64,000 nucleotides of DNA from Mesodorylaimus sp. YZB2_4 (taxonomy: Eukaryota > Nematoda > Enoplea > Dorylaimida > Dorylaimidae), in the NCBI GenBank assembly GCA_030248295.1, contig JASANH010000647.1, forward strand, positions 1 through 64,000, in the 5' to 3' direction. The notes under the pieces are model-generated. The model did no database searches, was not told the origin of the DNA, and saw only the letters and a list, made by a program, of their open reading frames with translations. This document shows positions 36,485-48,099 of this stretch, in pieces. Each line of letters begins with the position of its first letter. Within the stretch, counting starts at the first letter, position 1. The position numbers were made by a program, and so were the translations under genes.

Positions 36485-38340
36485 TTACCTCGTTAAAAAA
36501 GTGATCCTATGACCGCGCAAAAATTGAGATGCTTTTGATGCAATCCGCTTATACATTACCATATCACCAGCCCGAAACTCTGTCTCCGGTTTAGTACTTT
36601 TGTCATAACCGTCCTTACGCTTTTCCTGCACTCGTTCTATGCTCTCATAAGCAAGCCTCCGAGCTCGCTCGAGTTGCTGCACCACGTTCTCGCGATATTC
36701 GATCGCGCTGCCAAATTTGTTAGCTGCACTCGAGATGCCCGTATCGATCACCAGCCGTGCATCAAAACCATGCATCAGAAAGAACGGAGTCTCACCCGTC
36801 GCTTCATGCACTGATGTATTGTACGCGAATCGGGCAAACGGAACAAAACCACTCCAATTGTCCTGGTGATCTTGGTCTACGTACATTCTCAGCATATCGC
36901 GAAACACGCGATTCACTCTCTCCACCTGACCATCAGTCTGAGGTCTGTACGCTACCGTCAGGGATCGTTTGATGCGCAATGCCTCGCACACGCCCTGCAC
37001 CAACTCCGAGGTAAAATTAGCCCCTCTGTCCGACAGCAATCGTCGTGGCGCTCCCCACCGACATATGATCTTGTCTACCAAGATCTGGGCTACCGTCGCC
37101 GCCTTGATATCTGGCACTGCGAACGCCTCGATGTACTTCGTCAAGTAGTCGCTCACGATTACGACGTATTTACTGCCATCCCTATCTGTAGGGAATGGAC
37201 CCGTGGCATCGATCGCCACCAACTCGAACGGATTCTCCACACACAGTGGTTTCAAGGGTGCCCGACCCGTCTGACCATACGATTTATTCTTCGCACATGG
37301 CAAACAACTTTGACACCAGCGAAAAGTGTCCTTGTACATGCCTGGCCAAAAGAACCGTTGCCTCAGCTTGACAAAGGTCTTCGTGAAACCCAAATGACCT
37401 GCCATGGCATCACCATGCAGTGCGTCAAACACCAAGCGCTGCAAGGATAATGGGACTACCATCTGTATCCAATCCTCTTTTCTCCGTTCTTGCCCCAATG
37501 GAAAATGTAGCAATACGCCCATTTCCGAAAGACTAAAGCTCTGCGCAAGCTTTTTTAGCCGCCTCGCATCCCGCGGATCTTTGGGCAACATTCTTTGTTC
37601 CAAATAGTCAATTAGCGCCCGACAGAACTGATCTGCCCTCTGTGCGTCCTTAAGTGTCTGGTCCGACAACTCCACTGCTTTTTGTCCGACTGTCTCTACA
37701 GCCACTGGGCAAACCATGCACATCGGGCTTCGAGAAAGTGCATCGGCCACAACATTGGTCTTCCCCGGCACATGCTCTACATCAAACGTGTATTCCGACA
37801 ACTGGTATACCCACCGTGCAATCCGACCTGTAGGTTCCTTGTGTGCCATCAGCCACTTCAGCGGTTGATGGTCGGTCCTCAACAGGAACTTTGCCCCATA
37901 CAGGTATGGTCGGAAGTGCTTAACATATTCAACAACCGCGCTAAGCATTCCTTCTCCAGCGCTGAATAATTCTTTTCAGCTTTCGTTAGCGTCCTTGACG
38001 CGTATGCTACGACCCATTTGTCGTTCCCATGCTGTTGATACAGCACTGCCCCGATGCCGACATTCGACGCATCTGTCTGCAGTATGAACTGCCTTTTGAA
38101 ATCAGGGAACCGCAAGATCGGCTTTGATACCAACATTTCCTTCAACGCCATAAACGCGTCTTCGCACTGGCTATCCCAGGCGAACCTGTGATCCTTGCAT
38201 AGCAGCTTGTACAAAGGTGCTGCTATCATGGCGAATCGAGGAATGAAATCTCGATAGAAATTGCACATGCCCAGAAACCGCCACACATCTTTGACACCGC
38301 CAGAAATGTCACGTTGCCGTCCGACGTGACCGCGTGTGGA
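36485..38340 (-). pseudogene. Ty3/gypsy pol fragment: RT end, RNase H, integrase
   Basis: On the minus strand, 38330-37890 encodes the end of RT and start of RNase H (FLGMCNFYRDFIPRFA, FILQTDASNVGIGAVL, NYSALEKE). A frameshift near 37925 leads to a 487-residue frame: LLRTDHQPLKWL, HVPGKTNVVADALSR, the HHCC zinc site (GHLGFTKT through CQSCLPC), and an integrase core with AIDATGPF, LLSDRGANF and TDGQVERVNR supplying D, D, E. The fragment lacks gag, protease, the RT active site and both LTRs. It stops at a junction with the LINE fragment. Confidence 0.9.
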
Positions 38341-39720
38341 GAAGAGCAATCTCGAGGCCAACCGCACTAGACGAGAATTATTACAGTTCTCCCATACATC
38401 ACACCGGTCGCCTGCTCTGGCCGTAGCCCTGGCGAGCAAGCTTTACACTAACGCACGCTACACTATATGATATCTATGCGGGAGATACGAACTCTACCGT
38501 GACATTCGTAACGAAATATAATTCCTTGGGTGTTATCCGCATTGAAATCCAAGCCGGCACTTTCCACCCAGGCCGCGATAAAATCGATGATTGGTTGGAT
38601 TGCTTCCTTTGCGTCTTCCAGACGTCCAGCTGGGAAAAACATTTATTTTTGCCGAAATAGTTTATTCAGCGTTTCGGTGCAGATGATGGGAAGAAAAACA
38701 CAATTTCCTTTCAGTCATCTGGATACTAGGACGCGGGCAAAATTTTTATTTTCTATCCTGCTGCGGTTTCTCCGCTTCATTCAGTAGGTATAACAATTAT
38801 TCCCGCGGATAACATTTCAGTATGCATTTGCAAATTATTTTTTGCAATTTGTCATTTGCTTTGGAGAAACCTTCAGTATTTATCGGATTTGCCTCCCCTC
38901 CTAACACATACCACCCCCCTCCCCATTGCTTGGAGTTTGCCGTAGGTTTGCTTCAATCACAATGAAATCTGATCACAAGTTGATTCTGGGTCTGAAGTAT
39001 CTCTGAAAACTGGAACGAAATACCAGCTTGAAACTTTGAGCTCTCGAATTCGCTCCATCGTCCGGACACCGATTAAAATTTTATCTCCACACTTTCAAGC
39101 AAACAACTTTCACGTCAAGGCCACTTTCCTCCAGGCGCTTCAAACTGATGTGGGTTGTGATTACGAATAAGTGCCGTCTTTATTGCTGGCCGGAATGTTT
39201 GCATGATTGAATTTCGACAAACAACCGCAACAACATGCAGTGGGGGGGGGAACCATAATCGGACACCTGTAAAAAGAGATACCTGCGCTTTTTCTGTGAG
39301 TGTTTTGCTCATGTGTGCATCAAAGAGCAATAAGTAGGATATGGATGGATGTACACAATTTGTGGCCGCCGGTGGTGGATTAGCACACCCACATTCACAA
39401 TTTTAAACGCTATACCAACCGCTGTACAACTGTACCATGCCAACTAAGAACTGTGATTTTCAAAACTCAATCTAGAAACAAGGTTATAGTCGCGGAATTA
39501 AGTTGTGAGAGAGAAATATAATGGAAGCAGATACAGTATGCGAAGAGCACGTCATACAATACAGTATATACCAGTTACCTGTTACTATCAGCATATAGCT
39601 ATGAGAAATGAATAAATAGAAATAAGAGATACGGTTGATCACTTTTTTATGTCTATGATATTCGAGCTGAGAATACTCTACTGTACATATTTACAGCGGC
39701 TGAAAATCTTGTGCGTGATA
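38341..39720. other. Intergenic
   Basis: No gene recognised. A run of 9 G lies at 39242-39250. The sequence left of 38440 may still be retroelement-derived. Confidence 0.45.
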
Positions 39721-40686
39721 TTATTTAAGACCAGTATTTTGTGGGCCAACATTCGTCCTCGTCGTACTGGTTGTGTTCTGTTTTGCCAAATTCGCCTGTG
39801 CCACTTCGCTTCCTCCAAGACAAAACAACTGCTTGAGGGCGTTTTTGTACGGCTTCAGCACGATAAGCGTGGTCAGCGGGTTGACCGTTCCATTGAAGAT
39901 GTAGCAGAGAGGGAGTATCTGCCTCAATGCATTGCCCTCCACCATCACTGGCACCAGCTTGCCGAACACGTAAGGCGCTTGGAGCAAGCAGGCGAACATG
40001 GTGTGCAGCATGGTCAGGTACAGGAGCTGCTTGTTTTGCGACATGACGTTGTTCTTCAACACCTTGTTGTTTGCGTTGGCGTGCTCCCTCAGTCTCAGGA
40101 ATATGCGAAGATTGCAGGCGGAGATGAGGCCAGTAGCGAGGAATGTGGGTGCCACAATGAGCATATAGATCATGATGTCCCAGACGGGGCCCGCATCGCT
40201 GGTGTTCATGCCGCAGTTTTGGTACTGTTCCTCGAATCCTGTCACCCCACCAATGTGGAAGGGCGTGATGAAAAGGACCAGCGTCATCCACCCGCCCGCT
40301 ATCATCAGAAGAATATTACGATTCGTGAATGTTCGTTTGAACGCGGCCGAGTGAAATATGGACAGGTATCTGTTCAAGACCACAGTGGGGGCGAACCAGC
40401 ACGCCTCGAGACCAGTAACGAATGTAATGTACGCGCACCAATCGCAGTAATAGGTTTTCGTGTCCGACATAATATTGGGCGGCTGGCAAATGAAGTTGCT
40501 AAAATGCAGGAGGAATTCTGCTGCTGTCACATTGGCCAACAGCAGATTCACCCGTTTTTGATATAGCTTGGCGTAAAATGTAAGAAATATGACGAGACCA
40601 CAGGACGTCATGCCGGTGGTATAGAGTACGCACAGGGCTATGGTGCTGGAAAGTCGTTCTTCGTAGGTGGCATTGTGGATCCTCAT
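39721..40686 (-). CDS. Rhodopsin-type GPCR, intronless, 321 aa
   Basis: A single exon encodes seven hydrophobic segments. Residue 5 is an N-glycosylation site in a short extracellular N-terminus. TM3 ends with NRY at residues 105-107, in place of the common DRY. Cysteines near residues 81-84 and in loop 2 can form the usual disulfide. TM7 has NPLTTLI in the NPxxY position, so the tyrosine is replaced. The C-tail is short and Thr/Asn-rich. The ligand cannot be inferred. The gene lacks introns while its neighbours are intron-rich, and its N-terminal half is present again at 48.8-49.3 kb, suggesting a duplicating or retrocopied receptor family. The long antisense frame over it is a shadow. Confidence 0.85.
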   Translation of the reverse strand: MRIHNATYEERLSSTIALCVLYTTGMTSCGLVIFLTFYAKLYQKRVNLLLANVTAAEFLLHFSNFICQPPNIMSDTKTYYCDWCAYITFVTGLEACWFAPTVVLNRYLSIFHSAAFKRTFTNRNILLMIAGGWMTLVLFITPFHIGGVTGFEEQYQNCGMNTSDAGPVWDIMIYMLIVAPTFLATGLISACNLRIFLRLREHANANNKVLKNNVMSQNKQLLYLTMLHTMFACLLQAPYVFGKLVPVMVEGNALRQILPLCYIFNGTVNPLTTLIVLKPYKNALKQLFCLGGSEVAQANLAKQNTTSTTRTNVGPQNTGLK

Positions 40687-41946
40687 TTTTCTTTTGCTTG
40701 GTGTTAGCTTGGATGATATTAGTGTACGTAGGATATCCCAAAAAGATGGAAATACTCTATTAAAAATCCAACCAATGATCTAACTTTTGGTGCTGTTGAT
40801 GCACACTAAAAAATAGCGTTACGATCACACTGCCGCAGCTTGATGGCTCGCCATTAGCGTGTGTAGCAGCTTTCTTTCAAATAAAACCTCCGAAGGCGAC
40901 AGGTGAAAGCGAAAGGCAGTAAAACCTTACTTAGTTGATAATGAAGCAATTTCTCTTACTTGACGGCACCAAATAACAAGCACGAGCTGTAATGCACAGA
41001 GGTGTTCAGAGCTAATGAACAGTCATTAGCGGTGTAGCCCACGCGGCACGTGCCATGTGATCAAACAGCTTATGGGTATCACCGATATTTTCTTGAATTG
41101 TGTTTGAAAACTGCTTCAAGCTAGGTTCTAAAAGTGACTAGAGCCAGGGACAGAGTCCTCTGCGGGAAATCCCAAAGATGTTTGGAAAATAAACAGACTA
41201 TGACGACCCAATCTTACAATAATCAGTCCCTGTCGTCATACATGTTGAAACGCGCGGTACAACAATATTGCGCATCATGGTCGACCTGCTGTATGTGTAT
41301 GGTCCTTGCCGCCTTATTCCCACATCGATCTCATATAGCTTGTCCAAAACAAAGAAAACTTTGTGCACTTTGACTATTGACGGGATGTGCAACTGGAATA
41401 TTCCATCCACGCCAATGAATCGTAATAGGCTTAGCTGCAATTAGTCGTCGCGGACAGGTGAATAGGTTTCCTACGCGTTTTCTGATCATCAAAGCAACAG
41501 AGCTCGACGTCGTGATCATGATCGTCGTGACGTATCGACGTCGTGATCATGATCGTCGTGACGTATCGACGTCGTGATCATGATCGTCGTGACGTATCGA
41601 CGTCGTGATCATGATCGTCGTGACGTATCGACGTCGTGATCATGATCGTCGTGACGTATCGACGTCGTGATCATGATCGTCGTGACGTATCGACGTCGTG
41701 ATCATGATCGTCGTGACGTATCGACGTCGTGATCATGATCGTCGTGACGTATCGACGTCGTGATCATGATCGTCGTGACGTATCGACGTCGTGATCATGA
41801 TCGTCGTGACGTATCGACGTCGTGATCATGATCGACGTGACGTATCGACGTCGTGATCATGATCGTCGTGATCGATCTCCGCCAGCCCCCGGTGCGGCTG
41901 GTGTTTCATCTGCCCCCTCAGCGAGGATCCCGATCTCCGCACACTA
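40687..41946. repeat. GPCR upstream region, copy A of a duplicated block
   Basis: This block upstream of the GPCR start is similar, with gaps and many differences, to 44127-45009 in the same orientation. Shared phrases include ATAATGAAGCAATTTCTCTT, TGGAATATTCCATCCACGCC and AATAGGTTTCCTACGCGTTT. It contains the expanded 31-bp satellite near its right end and continues to CCGCACACTAC at 41946, where the two copies part. Confidence 0.8.
41505..41874. repeat. 31-bp tandem satellite, about 12 copies
   Basis: The unit contains CGACGTCGTGATCATGATCG followed by TCGTGACGTAT. Copies are nearly identical, with one variant near 41830. Each carries nested palindromes (GACGTC, ATCATGAT, TGATCA) and a TGACGT half-site. 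The related block at 44.9 kb has just one unit, so the array expanded after duplication. 31 is not a multiple of three, so the array does not keep one reading frame. Confidence 0.95.
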
Positions 41947-42930
41947 CTCGTCCTCAATGGAAGCATTGAGGCTCATCCTCGAAGTTTTCGTCGCACCAGA
42001 CGCGTGGTACTGGTCCCGCTTCTCAGTCGTCTCTGTTTTGGTTTACGACGAGTGGTCTGATCATTCTGACCCGTCTCGTTCTAGCTCGCAGTCGCCTTGC
42101 CCATCAAGACAATCTCCGCCACGTGCTGCTGCTCCTTTGCCACAGCGCGCACCCAAGAGTGTCTTGTCCGTTGAAGCCTGTGGCGAAATCTCGTCATAAT
42201 GTCACGATTTTGGTCGAGTGCATTGCGACTATTTCTGGTTCTCAAGCTCACTTTGCCCAATCCAGTCCCCATGGAATTTTGGCAACCGAATTATTACGAA
42301 ATCGATACTGCTGGTGATCCGTGTATATTCACGTATTTTGGTCCCCAATGCGTATCATCTGTACCATCCGACTACTGGTAAGCTTGTGTGCATTATTGAT
42401 ATGCCTTTCGGGCTTTCCCAGGGTCCCAGGGTTTACACTTTCGATCGTGAATGGGTGGTGTTCAATTTCCCCACGAAACGTCCATTCGTCACATTCGAGG
42501 CTTGGTGCTTGTCCGATAAAGCCGTCGCCTATCTTGGTACTGGTGCCTTCCAATTATGTCAAGTGGCGTGGCAAAAGGATTCTCCATTGGGGTCCTCGAC
42601 TCCCGTCTCCTTGGGTTCTGTGCCCGATCAGTACATTCCTGCTCTGTACTCCTCAGAGAAGGCTCAGCTCTCGCTGTCTGATGAGCCCATCACGTTCAGT
42701 GCCCATCAGCGAGCCTTCTTCATCCGAATCCGTCGTTCCTCATAGATCTCGACAGTCTCTTCGTGACCGAACGACCTCATCCAACCCCTCAGTGGCTGGC
42801 ATTCCTGTACATAAGAACAAGTTTGCCTCTGGCCCCGAAGCTTATTCGAAGGGCATTCCTGTGACTGAGTATTATCGACTGATGGATCTCACCAGGAGGA
42901 ACGCGATGCCGATTTTCCCCCCGGCATGAC
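41875..42930 (+). pseudogene. Degenerate coding sequence of an unknown element
   Basis: Overlapping frames here have coding-like composition: an Arg/Ser/Pro-rich start (RRDRSPPAPGAAGVSSAPS), then MEALRLILEVFVAPDAWYW, then PMEFWQPNYYEIDTAGDP, and in another frame DMPFGLSQGPRVYTFDREW. The continuation across frames suggests one longer protein broken by frameshifts. I do not recognise the family. The phrase PFGLSQGPRVYT recalls the RT of DIRS-type elements, but no RT active site is visible, so that link is weak. Confidence 0.4.
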
Positions 42931-43301
42931 CGGTGATGGCACGTCCGTCTCGTGGTCCACTCGCTCCTCGGTGCGCCAGTCGCACGATGCGAGGCACGCT
43001 GCTGCCTGATCTGCGCTTGCGCTTTTCAGGTGAATTCAGTCAGTTTATTTTCGCTCCATGCGATCCTCAGCCTTGATCGCTAGTCGATCTTAAAGTTTCG
43101 CTTCAAGTTCGTCGATCCCCGTGATTTTAGGACGTTCTTGTGAGTGTGTGAGTTTTCTGAGGGAAGGAGGGGAAGTATACGCGCGCGTGCTCAGGATGTC
43201 ATGAGTATCGAGTGTTACCAGGACATATCCTAAGTGCGTTCATTCGATGTGTCCATCTTATCAGCTGGTTATACCGCACAGAAGCTTTGCAGAAAAGGAA
43301 T

Positions 43302-44040
43302 GGGCGTGTCTAAGTTGGCGACAGCGGCAAGCGTGTCTGCGTGGTGCCTTCTTACAATTAGACCTTTCTTAGAGTGCAGCCTTTCTGCGCATTTCTTAGA
43401 CCTAGGCTCTTTTCTGTGCTTGAATCAGCTGCAAGCTCAGACTCCTGCTCGCTAGGAAGTCTGGCTGATCAGGTGTCCAAAGTCTTTCCCAGATCGCAAT
43501 TTAGGCTCCCACTGTCCTCTACTCTGGCTCTGAGTAGCCGGTCTAGAAGGAGCGTGGGACCACACTCAATTGGCGGTGGGAGAAGTGCAACCCGCATCTA
43601 ATGATGAAGGTTCCTTCCGCTTCCGGTTTATAACGGTCGGCACAGGCGTCTTGTGCACACGTGAATACTTCCTGCTCACGATCAGACCTCTAGTGAGAGC
43701 AGAGCAGCTTAGATCGAACCCTGACTGGTTCGACCATGTCGCCCGTACAGCCTCTTGGCTGGCCCCTTGGACTGCCCGTCAGTTACCATCTATCTCGTCG
43801 ACTGTGCGGTAGGGCATCACCCCCAGCTGGCCTTCCTACTAGTGCTCTTCACTTGGTTGGTTGTACCAGCGTAAAGGTGTCCGCCCGTCGGCCTAATAAA
43901 GGGCTGTCTATATTAGCGTCCGTTTCGGTAGGGACTGCGCAGGCTTGATCCTAACCTGGTACGCGTGTAGGTAATCCGACCCACAACCGGGGCGTGCCTA
44001 AGTTGGCGACAGCGTGTCTGCGTGGTGCCTTCTTACAATG
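43302..44040. repeat. Direct repeat pair ~0.69 kb apart
   Basis: GGGCGTGTCTAAGTTGGCGA at 43302 recurs as GGGCGTGCCTAAGTTGGCGA at 43993, each followed by GTGTCTGCGTGGTGCCTTCT. The first copy has a short insertion (CAGCGGCAA). The enclosed sequence has no clear gene. The pair may be terminal or split direct repeats of the degenerate element to the left. Confidence 0.6.
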
Positions 44041-44126
44041 AAACAATTAGAGGCATGAGCCGTATCTAGTGCTCAATCACAGTATGCACTATGCGCGTTC
44101 TTCGTTGGTGGGGTTGTCTGTGAATC

Positions 44127-45009
44127 CTCATTTTTCGAGTGCTAGAAGTTAAATTAGATAATAATAGGTACCAAAAAACATGCTAATTGATGACCTGAAT
44201 AGTTGATGTTGATGTACAGTAAATAATAGTAAGATCACACCGCCGTCCTTCTAATGTGTAGTAGCTTGATGGCTCGCTGGTCATTTTCATGCGAAGCAGT
44301 TTTATTTCAAATGGAACCTTCGAAGGTGACAGGTGAAATCGAAAGACACTAAAAAACTACCCAACGGATAATGAAGCAATTTCTCTTAATTGACACTAAA
44401 TAACAAACACGAGCTAAAATGCATAGCCAGTGTACTGCACAGACGTTAGTAGTGTATACCGCGCGACACGTGACAGCTTTTGGGTATAGCTGATATTTTC
44501 GCACGTTGAGTTTTCGAAAACCGCTTCAAGCTGGGTTCTGGAGCCATGGAGAGGGTCTTCTACAGGAAATCCAAAAGATCTTTAGAAGTTTGACGGACGA
44601 TTTCTACCCAATCTTTAATATCAGCCCCTATCTATGTATTTATTCGAACTCGTGGCACTACAACATTGCGCATCATGATCCATCCTGTGTATATGGTCCT
44701 TTCTACCATATTCTCGTCGCTCTCATGTAGCTTGCCCAAAGCAAAGAACACTTTTTGCACCCTTGCCTATTGACGGAATGTGCAGCTGGAATATTCCATC
44801 CACGCCGATGAATTGCAATAGGCTTAGCTGCAATTAATCGTCAAGGACAGGTGAATAGGTTTCCTACGCGTTTTCTGATCATCCAAGCAACAGAGCTCAT
44901 CGACGTCGTGATCATGATCGTCGTGATCGATCTCCGCCAGTCCCTAGTGCTGCTGGTGGTGCTTACAGTTCATCTGCTACCCCTCAGCGAGGATCCCGGT
45001 CTCCGCACA
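44127..45009. repeat. GPCR upstream region, copy B, without the receptor
   Basis: The copy starts around GAATCCTCATTTTT, matching the receptor's start-codon region at 40676-40690, and runs parallel to copy A through TGGAATATTCCATCCACGCC to CCGCACACTAC at 45009. The receptor coding part is absent on its left side. It holds one 31-bp unit at about 44899-44930. Confidence 0.78.
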
Positions 45010-45076
45010 CTACTACACTACTTCCTACACACTTTCTGATCATCTCAAAAACATAGCTTCGATGCGAAGCGTTGTT

Positions 45077-45115
45077 GCAAAATCACTGATCGAAGGCTTC
45101 CATCAGTGATTTTGC
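45077..45115. repeat. 39-bp near-perfect palindrome
   Basis: Arms GCAAAATCACTGAT (45077-45090) and ATCAGTGATTTTGC (45102-45115) flank a small inner palindrome (GAAGGCTTC). Transcribed on either strand it would fold into a tight hairpin. It lies just right of the end of copy B and could be the tip of a DNA element. Confidence 0.75.
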
Positions 45116-45540
45116 GCCACGAACATTTCTTTGTGGAGGTCACATGGCCCCTCATCGAAATACTCTTCGACCACAGCAGAGCAAATGAAGTCAGAAGGCA
45201 TGAGCCGTATCCAGTGCTCTGTCGCTATGCCAAAATATAGGCCAATACTGAACGTACTGCATTGCAGTTTGATTTTAGTTCTATTTCTTGCACAGAATTA
45301 AATGAAACACTTACTTTATAGATTTCTTGGAATACCGAACTGTATGCCCATTATAGGGTTTACATTTTGCAAGTGTGCTATGCCTTTTCGAGTGGTCGAC
45401 GGTCTTTTTCGCTTTACTGTCGTAGTGAACGGCTGGTTCGCAACATATCTATGTATATATAAACGCTAGTTTCGTCACCAACGACAACCGATTCGCGTCA
45501 ACCGTGACTGCGCACCTGGCGTGAGAGGTAGATACCAGCC

Positions 45541-45706
45541 CGCCCGACTTTTCTGCCGAGAAAAGACTTGAGAACAGTTCTAGATGCAATTTTGCCTAAA
45601 ACACTTGAGAGCAGTTCTCATTCTGGTGCGATTTCAAGGGGAGAATTGGTCTCGAGGTCAGCTGGAGAACAATTCCTTAGAATGATTTGTAGTGCGACTG
45701 CGGGCT
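45541..45706. repeat. Harbinger-related terminal repeat, copy 1
   Basis: Similar to 47930-48099, with shared phrases GACTTTTCTGCCGAG, GAGAGCAGTTCTCATTCTGG and TAGTGCGACTGCGGGCT. It is rich in GAGAAC/GTTCTC subterminal motifs. It is probably a solo end or MITE of the same family as the transposon at 46.6-48.3 kb. Confidence 0.7.
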
Positions 45707-46637
45707 CATTCTACTGATTCGTGCAGGTTCCACTAGAATTGTTCCAGAAGTGTTCTCAGTTTAAATTACGCGCCAGATCCTCAGGTGAGGGGCCATTACC
45801 ATGTGATTCAAAGCTCGGATTTGTTTCATGAGGCTTCTTTTGTATTCGCCGTCATCTTACAAAACAGAATTGGTAAAATTGATAAACCAGAGCCGGTTTT
45901 GCAAAGACGGAAGCGAGGGCGTCTCTTCGTTCATCAAAATTCATGAGCATCATTTAGAAAAATTTTTAATTAGCTGCTTCAAAAAAGTAACTTATGGCTG
46001 GTTCCTACCAACAATTCGGCCTGCAGCTCTCACATTAGCATTGTGATGGGAACTAGAGGAATATTTCCCACATGAAATCTCTCATTTAATGCGGGCACCG
46101 TCAAGAATCCTCCGCATCCCCACGGGTTTTCTCTCCATTAGCCACCAGACTAGTTGTTTGGATAAAAATTTTATGCAGGAATCTATTGCTTCGATGGCCT
46201 TACGTAAATCTGCTCAGTGCTCAGAATCAGATCTGCTCAGAAACAGCAGACCTGGCAAGATCTCTAGCTCTCTTCATGATGGCATGGATGCCAAGGTTCA
46301 TGGCTGAATCGGATAAAATGAGCCTCAAAGAAATATGAGAAGCTCACTTGCAAGAATCTTGCAAGAATTTTACGCAGAAAATAGAATCGGCATGAATACT
46401 GATCACATCACACTACAGAGTGGTCGAAGACAAATTGCACAGCTGTTAGCTGTTTGCCTGCAGTTAGTTATTGCAGACACCGCGCCGCGGGCTCAAAGAA
46501 CAAAGGACCATCCGAAACGTCAGATCAGAAGTTTCGGGTGTTCATTCTTTGGCTCGGATAGGATCGGATTCGATCCGTGAGCATGGCACGATCTCGAGAT
46601 ATTGTGCTGTTTCTGCCAGAGAATTGTTCTAAAATAA
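45707..46637. other. Intergenic
   Basis: 0.9 kb without a recognised gene between the repeat end and the Harbinger element. Confidence 0.45.
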
Positions 46638-47022
46638 GGCCGCAGTCGCACTAGGTCCGAGAATGGTTCTAGAACCGTTCTCGATAAATTGTCCCTCGGT
46701 CGCACTACTGGTCGAGAATCGTTCTCATTCTAGTGCGGCTTTGCATCTCTTCTCGCGAGAATCGTTCTAGAATTGATCTCGGAGTGGGGACCCGGGTCCC
46801 CACTCCGAGATCAATTCTCACCTGAGAACAATTCTCCATTCTGGTGCGACCAGGAGATTAGTTCTCGCTCGATTCTTGATGCTTAGTTTTCGAATAACGG
46901 AGCCTTTTTGTCATCTTCATCATATTGCATGAATATCCCACGTACAGTAGGTATATGTCTGCACCTGAGGGGAAGGTCTGGAAATCCAGAAACATAGGAG
47001 ATGTTTTTGTGCAAGATGTCCC

Positions 47023-47786
47023 TTGCTTGCAATTATCTATCCTGCAGTATTCACAATGAGCAAGAATAGGAAAACAGCAAAAAGCGAAGAGCGAGCGAGA
47101 GAAGATCAGAGAAACGATTACTACTGTCACAAGGGATTTTATTCCATAAATCTCCTGGCCGTTTCTGACTATCGATGCCGATTTATATACATCAATTTTA
47201 GCTTCCCTGGTAGGGCCCACGATGCACGAGTTTTTGGGAACTCTGCTTTATATCATGCTGCCCAAAACAGCACGTCATTCCATAATATCAACTCACACTA
47301 ATATCAACGGGGTAGATGTTGGTCGGTCCACTGCTCGTCGCTGATAACGCCTATCCATTAGCACCTTGGGTTATGAAAAGTTATGCCATATCCAGTAACA
47401 TGAGTGCCGCAGAAATTGAGTTCAATACGTGTCTCAATACAGCCAGGAACGTAATTGAACGCGCGCTTGGCATTTTAAAAGCTAGATTTCGCAGCTTACG
47501 TAAGTTCATTGACATGGATGTCTTGTGTGCGCCTGACCTGATTTTGGCTTGTTGTTGCTTGCACAATTTTTGCATGGGAAATAAGGAGGTCGTGTTGCCT
47601 GAATGGGGAGACGAGGCCCGATTAGATGAAGAAGCCATGATAAGAAACATCCTCAAAGAGATCGTTTGCGTGCAGAGGCTTTTCCTATCTATAATACTGA
47701 TGCCCCCGAGACTGCAACTGCAGATAGCATACGGGGCGCTATTCGGGATTTCTTGGCAGATCAGATGGATTAATTTTGTTTGGTAA
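47023..47786 (+). pseudogene. PIF/Harbinger DDE transposase, broken
   Basis: Frame 47023-47301 encodes YYCHKGFYSINLLAVSDY and FPGRAHDARVFGNSALY. After a stop, 47316-47786 encodes VADNAYPLAPWVMKSY, NTARNVIERALGILKARFR and ACCCLHNFC. These match the DDE_Tnp_4 core: the second catalytic Asp in VADNAYPL and the Glu in VIERALGILKARF. The first Asp block before 47100 is not clear. A stop near 47300 and a changed C-terminus show that it is inactive. No Myb-like partner gene is seen. Confidence 0.85.
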
Positions 47787-47929
47787 TAGAGTTTGGTTGT
47801 GCGATTTTTCTGCACTGAGTAAACATGAGTCCTTTGCTTACGGAGTTCTCAGATACATAAGTCTTCATTAGATTCAAAGTGTGATGTGAAAGCTAAGTAG
47901 ATATTTTAAATATCAGCGCCAACGTGCAG

Positions 47930-48099
47930 ACTTTTCTGCCGAGGAAAGACTAGAGCAGTTCTAGATGCGATTTCGCCTGAAAAACTTGAGAGCAGTTCTC
48001 ATTCTGGTGCGATTTCAAGGGGAGAATGGTTCTCGAGATCAATTCTCGAGAACAATTCCAGAATCGTTCCTGAGAATGATTCGTAGTGCGACTGCGGGC
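47930..48099. repeat. Harbinger-related terminal repeat, copy 2
   Basis: Close relative of 45541-45706 in the same orientation, ending TAGTGCGACTGCGGGC followed by TAA. It is dense in GAGAAC/GTTCTC palindromes. Confidence 0.7.

Noticed and set aside
39649-40566. 305-residue plus-strand frame
   Set aside because: It lies antisense to the GPCR gene and has no domain; the minus-strand frame encodes a coherent seven-span receptor.
41505-41874. Possible CRISPR-like array
   Set aside because: The repeats are directly adjacent with no spacers, and the genome is eukaryotic; it is a tandem satellite.
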